A DNA stretch of 12,145 nucleotides from AP-15 sp036008325. GTDB taxonomy: Bacteria; Pseudomonadota; Alphaproteobacteria; ATCC43930; CGMCC-115725. The stretch spans positions 1 through 12,145 of the forward strand of contig DASYNW010000140.1 in NCBI GenBank assembly GCA_036008325.1, read 5' to 3'. The translations under genes and the position numbers were made by a program. Positions 6,035 to 12,145 of the stretch are shown one piece after another (the first letter of the stretch is position 1; each line of letters opens with the position of its first letter). The notes below the pieces were generated by a model. That model made no database searches. It was given only the letters and a program-made list of their open reading frames with translations, and had not been told where the DNA came from.

Positions 6035-7339
6035 ATGCTGATTGTGCCGATCACCGTCGTCCTGCTGCTGATCCTGGTAAACGGCTTGTTCGCGATGGCC
6101 GAGATCGCCCTGGTCTCGGCCCGCACCGCGCGGCTGAAGGCGCTGGCCGAGAGTGGCAGCGCAGGCGCCCAGGCCGCGCTCGAGCTGCGCGCCGACCCCT
6201 CGCGGCTGTTGTCGACGGTGCAGATCGGGATCACCGTGATCGCGGTGCTGTCGGGCACCTTCGGCCAGGCGACCTTGGGCGACCGCCTGCAATCCGTGCT
6301 GGCCCAATATTCCGGGTGGATCGGCCGCTACGCGCACGCGCTCAGCATGGCGGTTGTGGTGATCGCCATCTCATATCTGTCCTTGATCATCGGCGAGTTG
6401 GTGCCGAAGCGCATCGCGCTCTTCCATCCCGAGCGGATCGCTGCGGCATTGGCGCAGCTGATGCGGGCGATCGCGCGGGTGGGCGCGCCGATCGAGTGGT
6501 TTTTGAGCGCCTCGACCGATCTCGTGCTGCACCTGGTGCCGTTGCGCAGCGAGGGGGCGGCGCCGGTGACCGACCAGGAGATCAGCTTTCTGCTGCGCGA
6601 GGGGACCGCCACCGGCCACATCCCGCAGGCCGAAACCGAGATCGTCGAGATGGCGCTGCGGCTCGGCGACCGGCGGGCCAACACGGTGATGACGCCGCGC
6701 ACCCGGATCGAATGGCTCGATCTCGACGATCCTGAAGAAGAGAACCGGCGCAAGATCCGCAGCAGCCCCTATTCTCGCTTTCCGCTGGTGCAGGGCGGCT
6801 CGCAGCAAGTGATCGGCATCGTCGAGGCCAAGGATCTGCTCGGCCGCTGCCTCGCCGGGCTGGCGCTCGATCTGCGCGCGACGACCCGCCCGCCGCTCTA
6901 TCTGCCGAACACGGTCAGCGTGCTGCGGGTGCTCGACATGTTCAAAAGCTCGGGCGAGCCGATGGCGCTGATCGTCGACGAATATGGCGATCTCGAAGGG
7001 CTGGTGACGCCAAGCGACATCCTCGAAGCCCTGGTCGGCGACATTCCCGGCACCGGCGACGCCGATCAGCGGGTGGTGCGCCGCGAAGACGGCACCTGGC
7101 TGATCGACGGCATGGTCGGACTCGACGAGCTGAAGCAGACCTTGGGGCTGCCCCGCCTGACCGGCGAGGACGCCGATTTCCACACTCTCGGCGGCTATCT
7201 GATGGCCCGCCTCAACCGGGTGCCGATGATCGCCGACCGGGTCACCGCCGACGGCTTCCAGTTCGAGGTGGTCGACATGGACGGGCGCCGCGTCGACCGG
7301 GTGCTGATCTCGCCGGTCGTCGCCCAGAGCCGGCGCTGA
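6035..7339 (+). CDS. CNNM/CorC family membrane protein with CBS domains (HlyC/TlyC-like)
   Basis: A 434-residue inner-membrane protein. Residues 1-~170 form the DUF21/CNNM transmembrane domain: a first helix LIVPITVVLLLILVNGLFAM, then QIGITVIAVLSGTFG, and AVVVIAISYLSLIIGELVPK with the conserved GELVPK. Residues ~215-335 form a CBS pair, beginning at NTVMTPRT (216-223) and ending with DEYGDLEGLVTPSDILEALV (315-334). Residues ~345-428 are the CorC_HlyC transporter-associated domain. Members are often labelled haemolysin, but the characterised role of the family is magnesium/cobalt efflux or sodium-coupled magnesium transport, with the CBS domains sensing nucleotides. The ATG at 6035 starts the membrane domain correctly, with a weak ribosome-binding site. 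The 194-base gap after rpsD contains the terminator and nothing else recognisable. The substrate is not determinable here. Confidence 0.92.
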   Translation: MLIVPITVVLLLILVNGLFAMAEIALVSARTARLKALAESGSAGAQAALELRADPSRLLSTVQIGITVIAVLSGTFGQATLGDRLQSVLAQYSGWIGRYAHALSMAVVVIAISYLSLIIGELVPKRIALFHPERIAAALAQLMRAIARVGAPIEWFLSASTDLVLHLVPLRSEGAAPVTDQEISFLLREGTATGHIPQAETEIVEMALRLGDRRANTVMTPRTRIEWLDLDDPEEENRRKIRSSPYSRFPLVQGGSQQVIGIVEAKDLLGRCLAGLALDLRATTRPPLYLPNTVSVLRVLDMFKSSGEPMALIVDEYGDLEGLVTPSDILEALVGDIPGTGDADQRVVRREDGTWLIDGMVGLDELKQTLGLPRLTGEDADFHTLGGYLMARLNRVPMIADRVTADGFQFEVVDMDGRRVDRVLISPVVAQSRR

Positions 7340-7445
7340 CGCATGCGCGCCAATGGCCGAGGATGCAGGCCGATGCCGATGATACTATATCCCTCAGCAT
7401 GAGCCGGCAAATCGCATGTAAGCAACCGGCGGTTATGCAGTTGCC

Positions 7446-7694
7446 ATGACCGGCGTTGCCTTCGACACATTGAAGCTCGCCCGGCGCTTGCGCGAGCAGG
7501 CAGGGTTCACGCCCGAGCATGCCGAGGCCGCCTCTGAAGCCCTCGCCGAAGCGATCGGCGGCGCGGAACTGGCGACCAAGGCGGACCTGCGCGAACTCGA
7601 GCAGCGATTGACGATCAAATTTGGTAGCGTGCTGATCGTGGCCGTGGGTATCCTGCTGGCAGCGCTGCGATTCTTCCCGGGGCCGCACCCGTGA
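7446..7694 (+). CDS. DUF1640-like coiled-coil membrane protein
   Basis: An 82-residue protein. Residues 6-36 (FDTLKLARRLREQAGFTPEH, then AEAASEALAEAI) and ELATKADLRELEQRLT (42-57) match the pattern of DUF1640/CCDC90-like proteins, which are related to the mitochondrial calcium uniporter regulator family. The helical heptad region is followed by one C-terminal membrane segment (VLIVAVGILLAALRFF, about 62-77). Family members are usually longer, so this is a short version with a reduced coiled coil. The stop codon overlaps the next gene's GTG start (GTGA, 7691-7694), so the two are probably translated together. The ATG at 7446 lacks a clear ribosome-binding site. The bacterial function of the family is not established. 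Confidence 0.75.
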   Translation: MTGVAFDTLKLARRLREQAGFTPEHAEAASEALAEAIGGAELATKADLRELEQRLTIKFGSVLIVAVGILLAALRFFPGPHP

Positions 7695-8182
7695 GCACGA
7701 GCCAGGCCCGCAGCGCTCTCGCTGGGCTGTGGGACAACGTTTCGTTCTGGCGCTCGCTGGCGGGCAGCCTCGGGGTTGCAACGCTGGCCTTGCTGGTCGC
7801 GGCGCAAATCGGGCGCGCTGCGCCCGACTTTTCGGCGCGGCCCACCGTCGCCGTGCTGCGCGACGCGGCGGGGCATCCGCTGTGGGCGATACGCCTGGCC
7901 CGCGGCGCCGATCAGATCGCCGCCGACAGCCTCGCGCCGCCGCCGGTTCCGGCCGGCCGCGTATATCAGCTGTGGCTGGAGGCGCCGGGGGCCGGCGGCC
8001 CCCGTTCGATCGGCCTGCTGCCGTGGACGGGGCGAAAGAAGATCGCCGAGACGCCGGCCAACATCCGCCTGCTGGCCGCTCGGGGTGAGCTCATTGTCAG
8101 CCTCGAGCCCCAGGGCGGCTCACCTGGAACCGGGCCGAGCGGGCCCGTGCTGTTCCGCGGCACTCTCGCCGGGCCGGGCTGA
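7691..8182 (+). CDS. RskA-type anti-sigma factor C-terminal domain protein, lacking the sigma-binding domain
   Basis: A 163-residue protein starting at GTG 7691. Residues 10-21 (LAGLWDNVSFWR) and the membrane helix at about 22-41 resemble the middle of alphaproteobacterial RskA-like anti-sigma factors. Residues 51-163 form the periplasmic RskA domain, with PTVAVLRDAAGHPLWAIRLA, AGRVYQLWLEAPG, PRSIGLLP and the hallmark SLEPQGGSPGTGPSGPVLFR. Full-length relatives have a further ~90-100 N-terminal residues with the anti-sigma helices. Here the protein begins almost at the membrane anchor, and the upstream DNA is taken by the DUF1640-like gene in another frame. No sigma-factor gene is nearby. The protein therefore may not bind sigma by itself. 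It is either a truncated remnant or a membrane sensor working through a partner. The domain call is strong; the role is open. Confidence 0.8.
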   Translation: MSTSQARSALAGLWDNVSFWRSLAGSLGVATLALLVAAQIGRAAPDFSARPTVAVLRDAAGHPLWAIRLARGADQIAADSLAPPPVPAGRVYQLWLEAPGAGGPRSIGLLPWTGRKKIAETPANIRLLAARGELIVSLEPQGGSPGTGPSGPVLFRGTLAGPG

Positions 8183-8302
8183 ACCCGCGGCGGCGAAATG
8201 TTCGGCGTTTAAGCTTTTTTGATAACCGGTGGTCAGCATGAAGCAGGTATCGGGGGCGGACCGGGCGAACGCCGCTGTCGCGTCATCGTCATCAATCTCG
8301 GG

Positions 8303-8331
8303 TCGACCGGCGCGCCGGCGCGCCCTATAGT
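8303..8331 (+). promoter_or_regulatory. Candidate promoter of the gntK-tkt-tal operon with palindromic spacer
   Basis: TCGACC (8303-8308, four of six -35 matches) and TATAGT (8326-8331, five of six -10 matches) are exactly 17 bases apart. Transcription would begin near 8338, about 23 bases before the GTG of gntK. An exact 16-bp palindrome, GGCGCGCCGGCGCGCC (8309-8324), fills all but one base of the spacer. The hexamer GGGTCG is repeated at 8300-8305 and 8332-8337. This arrangement could be an operator, but GC-rich DNA makes such palindromes more likely by chance. Confidence 0.45.
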
Positions 8332-8360
8332 GGGTCGGCAGGAACGGGGAGTCGCGCAAG

Positions 8361-8897
8361 GTGCGGCAAAACCATTACGCCCCGACGGTTGCCGTGGTCA
8401 TGGGCGTCGCCGGCGCCGGCAAGACCACGGTCGGGGAGCGCCTGGCGGAACGGTTCAATTGGGAATTCATAGAAGGGGATCGGCTTCATCCGCGGGAGAA
8501 TCTGGCAAAGATGCAGAGCGGGCAGCCGCTGACCGACACCGACCGCGCGCCGTGGCTCGCCGAAATTGCCGGGGCGATCGACGCCTGGCGAGCGCGCAAT
8601 GCGTGCGGCGTGATCACCTGCTCGGCGCTGAAGCGCGATTATCGCCGCCGGATCGTCGGCGGACGCGCCGGGGTCCGCCTGGTCTACCTTGTCGGATCGC
8701 ACGAGCTGATCGCCGCCCGTCTCGCCGCCCGGAGCGGCCATTTCATGCCGGTGAGCCTGCTCGATAGCCAGCTTGCCGTGCTCGAACCGCCCGGCTCGGA
8801 CGAAAACCCGATCGTGGTCGTGGTCGGTCAGCCGGTCGAGTGGATCGTCGACGAGGTCGCCGCTGTTCTTCGGCCAACCATGGAGCAGCGTTTGTGA
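8361..8897 (+). CDS. gntK: Gluconokinase
   Basis: A 178-residue cytoplasmic kinase that converts gluconate and ATP to 6-phosphogluconate, feeding the pentose phosphate or Entner-Doudoroff pathways. The Walker A motif is GVAGAGKT (15-22). The gluconate-kinase signature follows as EGDRLHPRENLAKMQSGQPL (38-57), then DTDRAPWL (59-66). Later motifs are CSALKRDYRRRI (87-98), RSGHFMP (124-130) and LLDSQLAVLEPP (133-144), all typical of GntK. The GTG start at 8361 has GGGGAG about nine bases upstream and matches the usual N-terminus before the first beta strand. The transketolase gene follows after 28 bases, indicating an operon of sugar-phosphate enzymes. Confidence 0.95.
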   Translation: MRQNHYAPTVAVVMGVAGAGKTTVGERLAERFNWEFIEGDRLHPRENLAKMQSGQPLTDTDRAPWLAEIAGAIDAWRARNACGVITCSALKRDYRRRIVGGRAGVRLVYLVGSHELIAARLAARSGHFMPVSLLDSQLAVLEPPGSDENPIVVVVGQPVEWIVDEVAAVLRPTMEQRL

Positions 8898-8925
8898 ACC
8901 GCGTTTTCCCACTGACGGAGCTGAG

Positions 8926-10992
8926 ATGACGATACCCGCGGGGTCGATCGACGAGCTTTGCGTCAACACCATCAGGACCCTGTGCATCGACGCGGTGCAG
9001 CAGGCCAATTCGGGCCATCCCGGGACGCCGATGGCGATGGCGCCGGTGGTCTACACCCTGTGGCAGCAGTTTCTGCGCTTCGACCCGGCCGACCCGATCT
9101 GGCCCAACCGCGACCGCTTCGTGCTGTCTTCGGGGCACGCCTCGACCCTGCTCTATTCGCTCTTACACCTGACCGGTGTCGTCTCGGTCGACGCGGAGTA
9201 CGAGCGGCTCGGCACCCCCGCGGTGGCGCTCGACGATCTGAAGCATTTCCGCCAGCTCGGCAGCAAATGCCCGGGCCATCCCGAATACCATTTGACCTCG
9301 GGGGTCGAGACCACGACCGGCCCGCTCGGCCAGGGCATCGCCAACAGCGTCGGCATGGCCATCGCCGCCGATTGGCTGGCGCGGCACTTCAACCGGTCGG
9401 GGTTCGACATTTTCGATTACGACGTCTTCGCCTTGTGCGGCGACGGCTGCATGATGGAGGGGGTCGGCAGCGAGGCGGCCTCGCTCGCCGGCCATCTGCG
9501 CCTCGGCAATCTGTGCTGGATCTACGACAGCAATCACATCACGATCGAGGGCCACACCGCGCTCGCCTTCAGCGAGGATGTCGCCGCCCGCTTTCTCGGC
9601 TATGGCTGGCAGGTCTTGCGGGTCAGCGATGCCAACGACCGCGAGCGCATCGCCGACATGATCGCCGACGCACGGCGCACCGACGACCGGCCGACCCTGA
9701 TCATAGTCGAAAGCCATATTGCGTACGGCTCGCCGCACAAGCAGGATACCTCGGCCGCGCATGGCGAGCCTCTGGGCGAGGAGGAGGTGCGCGAGACCAA
9801 GCGGCGCTACGGTTGGCCCGAGGACGCGAAATTCCTGGTGCCCGATGGCGTGCGTGAGCATTTCGCCGCCAATTTCGGCGCCCGCGGCAAAAAGCTGCGC
9901 GCCGAGTGGCTGGCCTTGTTCGAGCGCTACCGCGCCGAATATCCTGAACTCGCCGATGCGTGCGAGCGCATGCAGCGCCGTGATCTGCCCGAGGGCTGGG
10001 ACCACGACATCCCGGTGTTTGCGGCCGACCCTAAGGGCATCGCCAGCCGCGACTCTTCGGCCCAGGTGCTGAACGCGATCGCCCCGCGGCTGCCATGGCT
10101 CCTGGGCGGTGCCGCCGATCTCGCCCCTTCGACCAAGACCCGGCTGACCTTTGCCGGAGCCGGCGATTTCGAGGCCAACCAATTCGGCGGCCGCAATTTC
10201 CATTTCGGCATCCGCGAGCACGCGATGGGCTCGATCTGCAACGGCATGTCGGTGTCGAAATTGCGGCCCTACGGCTCAGGCTTTCTGATCTTTTCCGATT
10301 ACATGAAGGCGCCGATCCGACTGAGCGCGCTGATGGAATTGCCGGTCGTCTTCATCTTCACCCATGATTCGATCGGGGTCGGCGAAGACGGCCCGACCCA
10401 TCAGCCGGTCGAGCAGGCGGTCGGGCTGCGCGGCATCCCCGGCCTCGTCGTGCTGCGCCCGGCCGACGCCAACGAGGTGGCCGAAGCCTGGCGGGTCGTT
10501 CTAGGGTTCAAGCACCAGCCGGCCTGCCTGATCCTCAGCCGGCAGAATTTGCCGACCCTCGACCGCACCCGCTATGCCGCGGCGAGCGGGCTCAAGCACG
10601 GCGCCTATGTGCTGGCCGACAGCGGCGGCGGCCCGCCCGAGCTGATCCTGATCGCCACCGGCAGTGAGGTTTCGCTGTGCGTCGGGGTCTATGAAAAGCT
10701 CGCTTCCGAGGGGGTCAAGGCGCGGGTCGTCAGCATGCCGTCCTGGGAACTGTTCGAGCAGCAGGACGAGGCCTACCGCGCCGCCGTGCTGCCGCCCCAG
10801 GTGACCCGCCGGGTCGCGGTCGAGCAGGCCTCGACCCTGGGGTGGGAGCGCTACACCGGGCTGCGCGGCGCGATCATCGGCATGAAGACCTTTGGCGCCT
10901 CGGCGCCGCTCAAAGAGCTGCTGGTCAAATTCGGCTTCACCCCCGAACACGTCTACGCGGCTGCCAAACAGCAGCTCGCCCGCAAGGAGTAA
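8926..10992 (+). CDS. tkt: Transketolase
   Basis: A 688-residue thiamine-diphosphate enzyme that moves two-carbon ketol units between sugar phosphates (xylulose-5-P, ribose-5-P, erythrose-4-P) in the non-oxidative pentose phosphate pathway or Calvin cycle. Visible motifs are NSGHPGTPM (28-36), SSGHAS (68-73), TTGPLGQGIANSVGMA (130-145), the cofactor-binding GDG (172-174) with Asn203 in the DSNHI loop, HKQDTSAAHG (271-280) and the catalytic Glu431 in GIREHAMG. The length is normal and all three domains are present. The ATG at 8926 has GGAG five bases upstream. The frame is open further upstream but there overlaps gntK. The transaldolase gene starts 5 bases after the stop. Confidence 0.97.
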   Translation: MTIPAGSIDELCVNTIRTLCIDAVQQANSGHPGTPMAMAPVVYTLWQQFLRFDPADPIWPNRDRFVLSSGHASTLLYSLLHLTGVVSVDAEYERLGTPAVALDDLKHFRQLGSKCPGHPEYHLTSGVETTTGPLGQGIANSVGMAIAADWLARHFNRSGFDIFDYDVFALCGDGCMMEGVGSEAASLAGHLRLGNLCWIYDSNHITIEGHTALAFSEDVAARFLGYGWQVLRVSDANDRERIADMIADARRTDDRPTLIIVESHIAYGSPHKQDTSAAHGEPLGEEEVRETKRRYGWPEDAKFLVPDGVREHFAANFGARGKKLRAEWLALFERYRAEYPELADACERMQRRDLPEGWDHDIPVFAADPKGIASRDSSAQVLNAIAPRLPWLLGGAADLAPSTKTRLTFAGAGDFEANQFGGRNFHFGIREHAMGSICNGMSVSKLRPYGSGFLIFSDYMKAPIRLSALMELPVVFIFTHDSIGVGEDGPTHQPVEQAVGLRGIPGLVVLRPADANEVAEAWRVVLGFKHQPACLILSRQNLPTLDRTRYAAASGLKHGAYVLADSGGGPPELILIATGSEVSLCVGVYEKLASEGVKARVVSMPSWELFEQQDEAYRAAVLPPQVTRRVAVEQASTLGWERYTGLRGAIIGMKTFGASAPLKELLVKFGFTPEHVYAAAKQQLARKE

Positions 10993-10997
10993 CGGCG

Positions 10998-12145
10998 ATG
11001 CCCAATCCGCTGAAGACGCTCAACGAATACGGCCAGTCGGTGTGGCTCGATTTCGTCAGCCGCGAACTGCTGAAAACCGGCCAGCTGACCCAGCTGATCG
11101 CCGATGACGGGCTACGCGGGGTCACCTCGAACCCGTCGATCTTTGAAAAGGCGATCGGCCATGGCGACGATTACGACGAGCTGATCGCGGCGGCGCAGCA
11201 GAACGGCGACCTCGACCCCGGCGCCTTGTTCGAGGAGCTGGCGGTCCGCGACATCCAGGAGGGCGCCGATGCGCTGCGCCCGGTCTATCACCAGACCCAG
11301 GGCCGCGACGGCTTCATCAGCCTCGAAGTGTCGCCCTATCTGGCGCTGCAGACGCATGAGACGATCGAGGAGGCGCGCCGGCTGTGGCGCGAGGTCGGGC
11401 GCGAGAATTTGATGGTCAAGGTGCCCGGCACCAAGGCCGGGCTGCCGGCCATCCGCACCCTGATCGGCGAGGGCATCAACGTCAACGTCACCCTCCTGTT
11501 TTCGCAAGAGGTCTATGCCGAGGTCGCCGAGGCCTATGTGTCCGGGCTCGAAGCCCTCGCCAGGAAAGGCGGCGACCCGCACAAGGTCGCGAGTGTGGCG
11601 AGCTTTTTCGTCAGCCGCATCGACACGCTCGTCGACGAGGCGCTCGACAGGCGCATCGCCGCTAGCTCCGATCCGGCGGAAAAGGCGCGGCTCGAAACGC
11701 TGAAGGGCAAGGTCGCGATCGCCAATGCCAAGCTCGCCTACCAGCGCTATGGCAAGATCTATTCGGACGAGCGCTGGCATCGCCTGGCGCAGCAGGGCGC
11801 GCAGAGCCAGCGCCTTCTATGGGCCAGCACCGGCACCAAGAACAAGGCCTATAGCGACGTGCTCTATGTCGACGAGCTGATCGGGCCCGACACCGTCAAC
11901 ACCATGCCGATCGCGACCATGGATGCGTTTCGCGATCACGGCAGGGTGCGCGATGCGCTCGAAGACAATGTCACCGACGCGCAGCGGGCGTTGAGCGATC
12001 TTGGCCGCGCCGGAATTTCGCTTGACGACGTCACCGACAAGTTAGTCGAGGAAGGCGTGCGGCTGTTTGCCGACGCCGCCGACAAGTTGCTCGGCGCGGT
12101 CGCCGAAAAGCGCGCCAAAGCGCTCGGCGGCAGGATTGACGAACA
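10998..12145 (+). CDS. tal: Transaldolase, partial at window end; probably a transaldolase-phosphoglucose isomerase fusion
   Basis: The frame opens at ATG 10998 and is still open after 382 codons at the window edge. Transaldolase transfers a dihydroxyacetone unit between sedoheptulose-7-P and glyceraldehyde-3-P through a lysine Schiff base. Motifs are WLDFVSRELL (16-25, catalytic Asp18), GVTSNPSIFEKAI (41-53), NLMVKVPGTKAG (137-148, with Schiff-base Lys141), INVNVTLLFS (160-169), WASTGTKNKAYSDVLYVDEL and DTVNTMPIATMDAFRDHG. This is the longer transaldolase type found in actinobacteria and alphaproteobacteria, which is about 360-375 residues when alone. The frame passes that length and continues KRAKALGGRIDE, which resembles the linker of the bifunctional Tal-Pgi proteins of roughly 950 residues. 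Transaldolase is certain; the fusion is inferred. Confidence 0.95.
   Translation, partial: MPNPLKTLNEYGQSVWLDFVSRELLKTGQLTQLIADDGLRGVTSNPSIFEKAIGHGDDYDELIAAAQQNGDLDPGALFEELAVRDIQEGADALRPVYHQTQGRDGFISLEVSPYLALQTHETIEEARRLWREVGRENLMVKVPGTKAGLPAIRTLIGEGINVNVTLLFSQEVYAEVAEAYVSGLEALARKGGDPHKVASVASFFVSRIDTLVDEALDRRIAASSDPAEKARLETLKGKVAIANAKLAYQRYGKIYSDERWHRLAQQGAQSQRLLWASTGTKNKAYSDVLYVDELIGPDTVNTMPIATMDAFRDHGRVRDALEDNVTDAQRALSDLGRAGISLDDVTDKLVEEGVRLFADAADKLLGAVAEKRAKALGGRIDE

Noticed and set aside
7340..7445. A search for a promoter or missing anti-sigma N-terminal domain before the DUF1640-like gene.
   Set aside because: TATA-like bases near 7383-7391 have no suitable -35 element, and no frame in this gap or the preceding gene encodes anti-sigma helices.
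8168..8220. A possible terminator after the RskA-like gene: GC-rich inverted repeats and a run of six T at 8215-8220.
   Set aside because: The best stem lies about 25 bases from the T-run, and the stem next to the T-run has only 4 bp. It is not a convincing intrinsic terminator.
8238..8330. A 30-codon open frame before gluconokinase, in the same frame as it and ending in TAG.
   Set aside because: It has no ribosome-binding site, a Ser/Arg/Ala low-complexity product, and overlaps the better-supported promoter elements.

Overview
The window is strongly GC-rich chromosomal DNA. It reads as an alphaproteobacterium, probably of the Rhodospirillales/Rhizobiales type. The S4 protein is of the alphaproteobacterial form (RRLGVNLWGRPKSP, GPGQHGQRRKKPSDFG). 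The DUF2934, DUF1640-like and His/Tyr-rich secreted small proteins are also typical of that class. The species cannot be named from sequence alone. No tRNA, rRNA, CRISPR array, insertion sequence or phage gene was seen, and no stretch over 300 bases lacks a gene.

Region by region. Positions 1-1250 hold three minus-strand accessory genes: a small DUF2934 protein, a secreted small protein broken by an apparent one-base deletion, and a very small secreted His/Tyr-rich protein. The 235-base divergent gap at 1248-1482 contains a palindrome and candidate promoter elements. Positions 1483-4355 hold two plus-strand genes 50 bases apart: a PfkB-family adenosine kinase and the ribosome-associated GTPase TypA/BipA. 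Positions 4442-5025 hold a minus-strand HicA-HicB toxin-antitoxin pair, convergent with typA and divergent from rpsD. Ribosomal protein S4 follows (5223-5840) with its own candidate promoter and a hairpin terminator. A CNNM/CorC-type membrane protein with CBS domains lies at 6035-7339.

Positions 7446-8182 hold a two-gene unit with a 4-base stop/start overlap: a DUF1640-like coiled-coil membrane protein, and a protein that keeps only the membrane segment and C-terminal domain of an RskA-type anti-sigma factor. The last block (8361 to the window end) is a sugar-phosphate operon: gluconokinase, transketolase and transaldolase. The transaldolase frame is still open at the window end, at a length that suggests a transaldolase-phosphoglucose isomerase fusion. 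Gluconokinase feeds 6-phosphogluconate into the pentose phosphate pathway, and transketolase and transaldolase run its non-oxidative branch.

Most of the window is ordinary housekeeping and small accessory genes. The observations most worth checking are the anti-sigma-like protein without its sigma-binding domain coupled to a coiled-coil gene, the exact 16-bp palindrome filling the predicted spacer of the gluconokinase promoter, the HicA protein lacking the usual strand histidine, and the open transaldolase frame. I did not find convincing evidence of a wholly new system.
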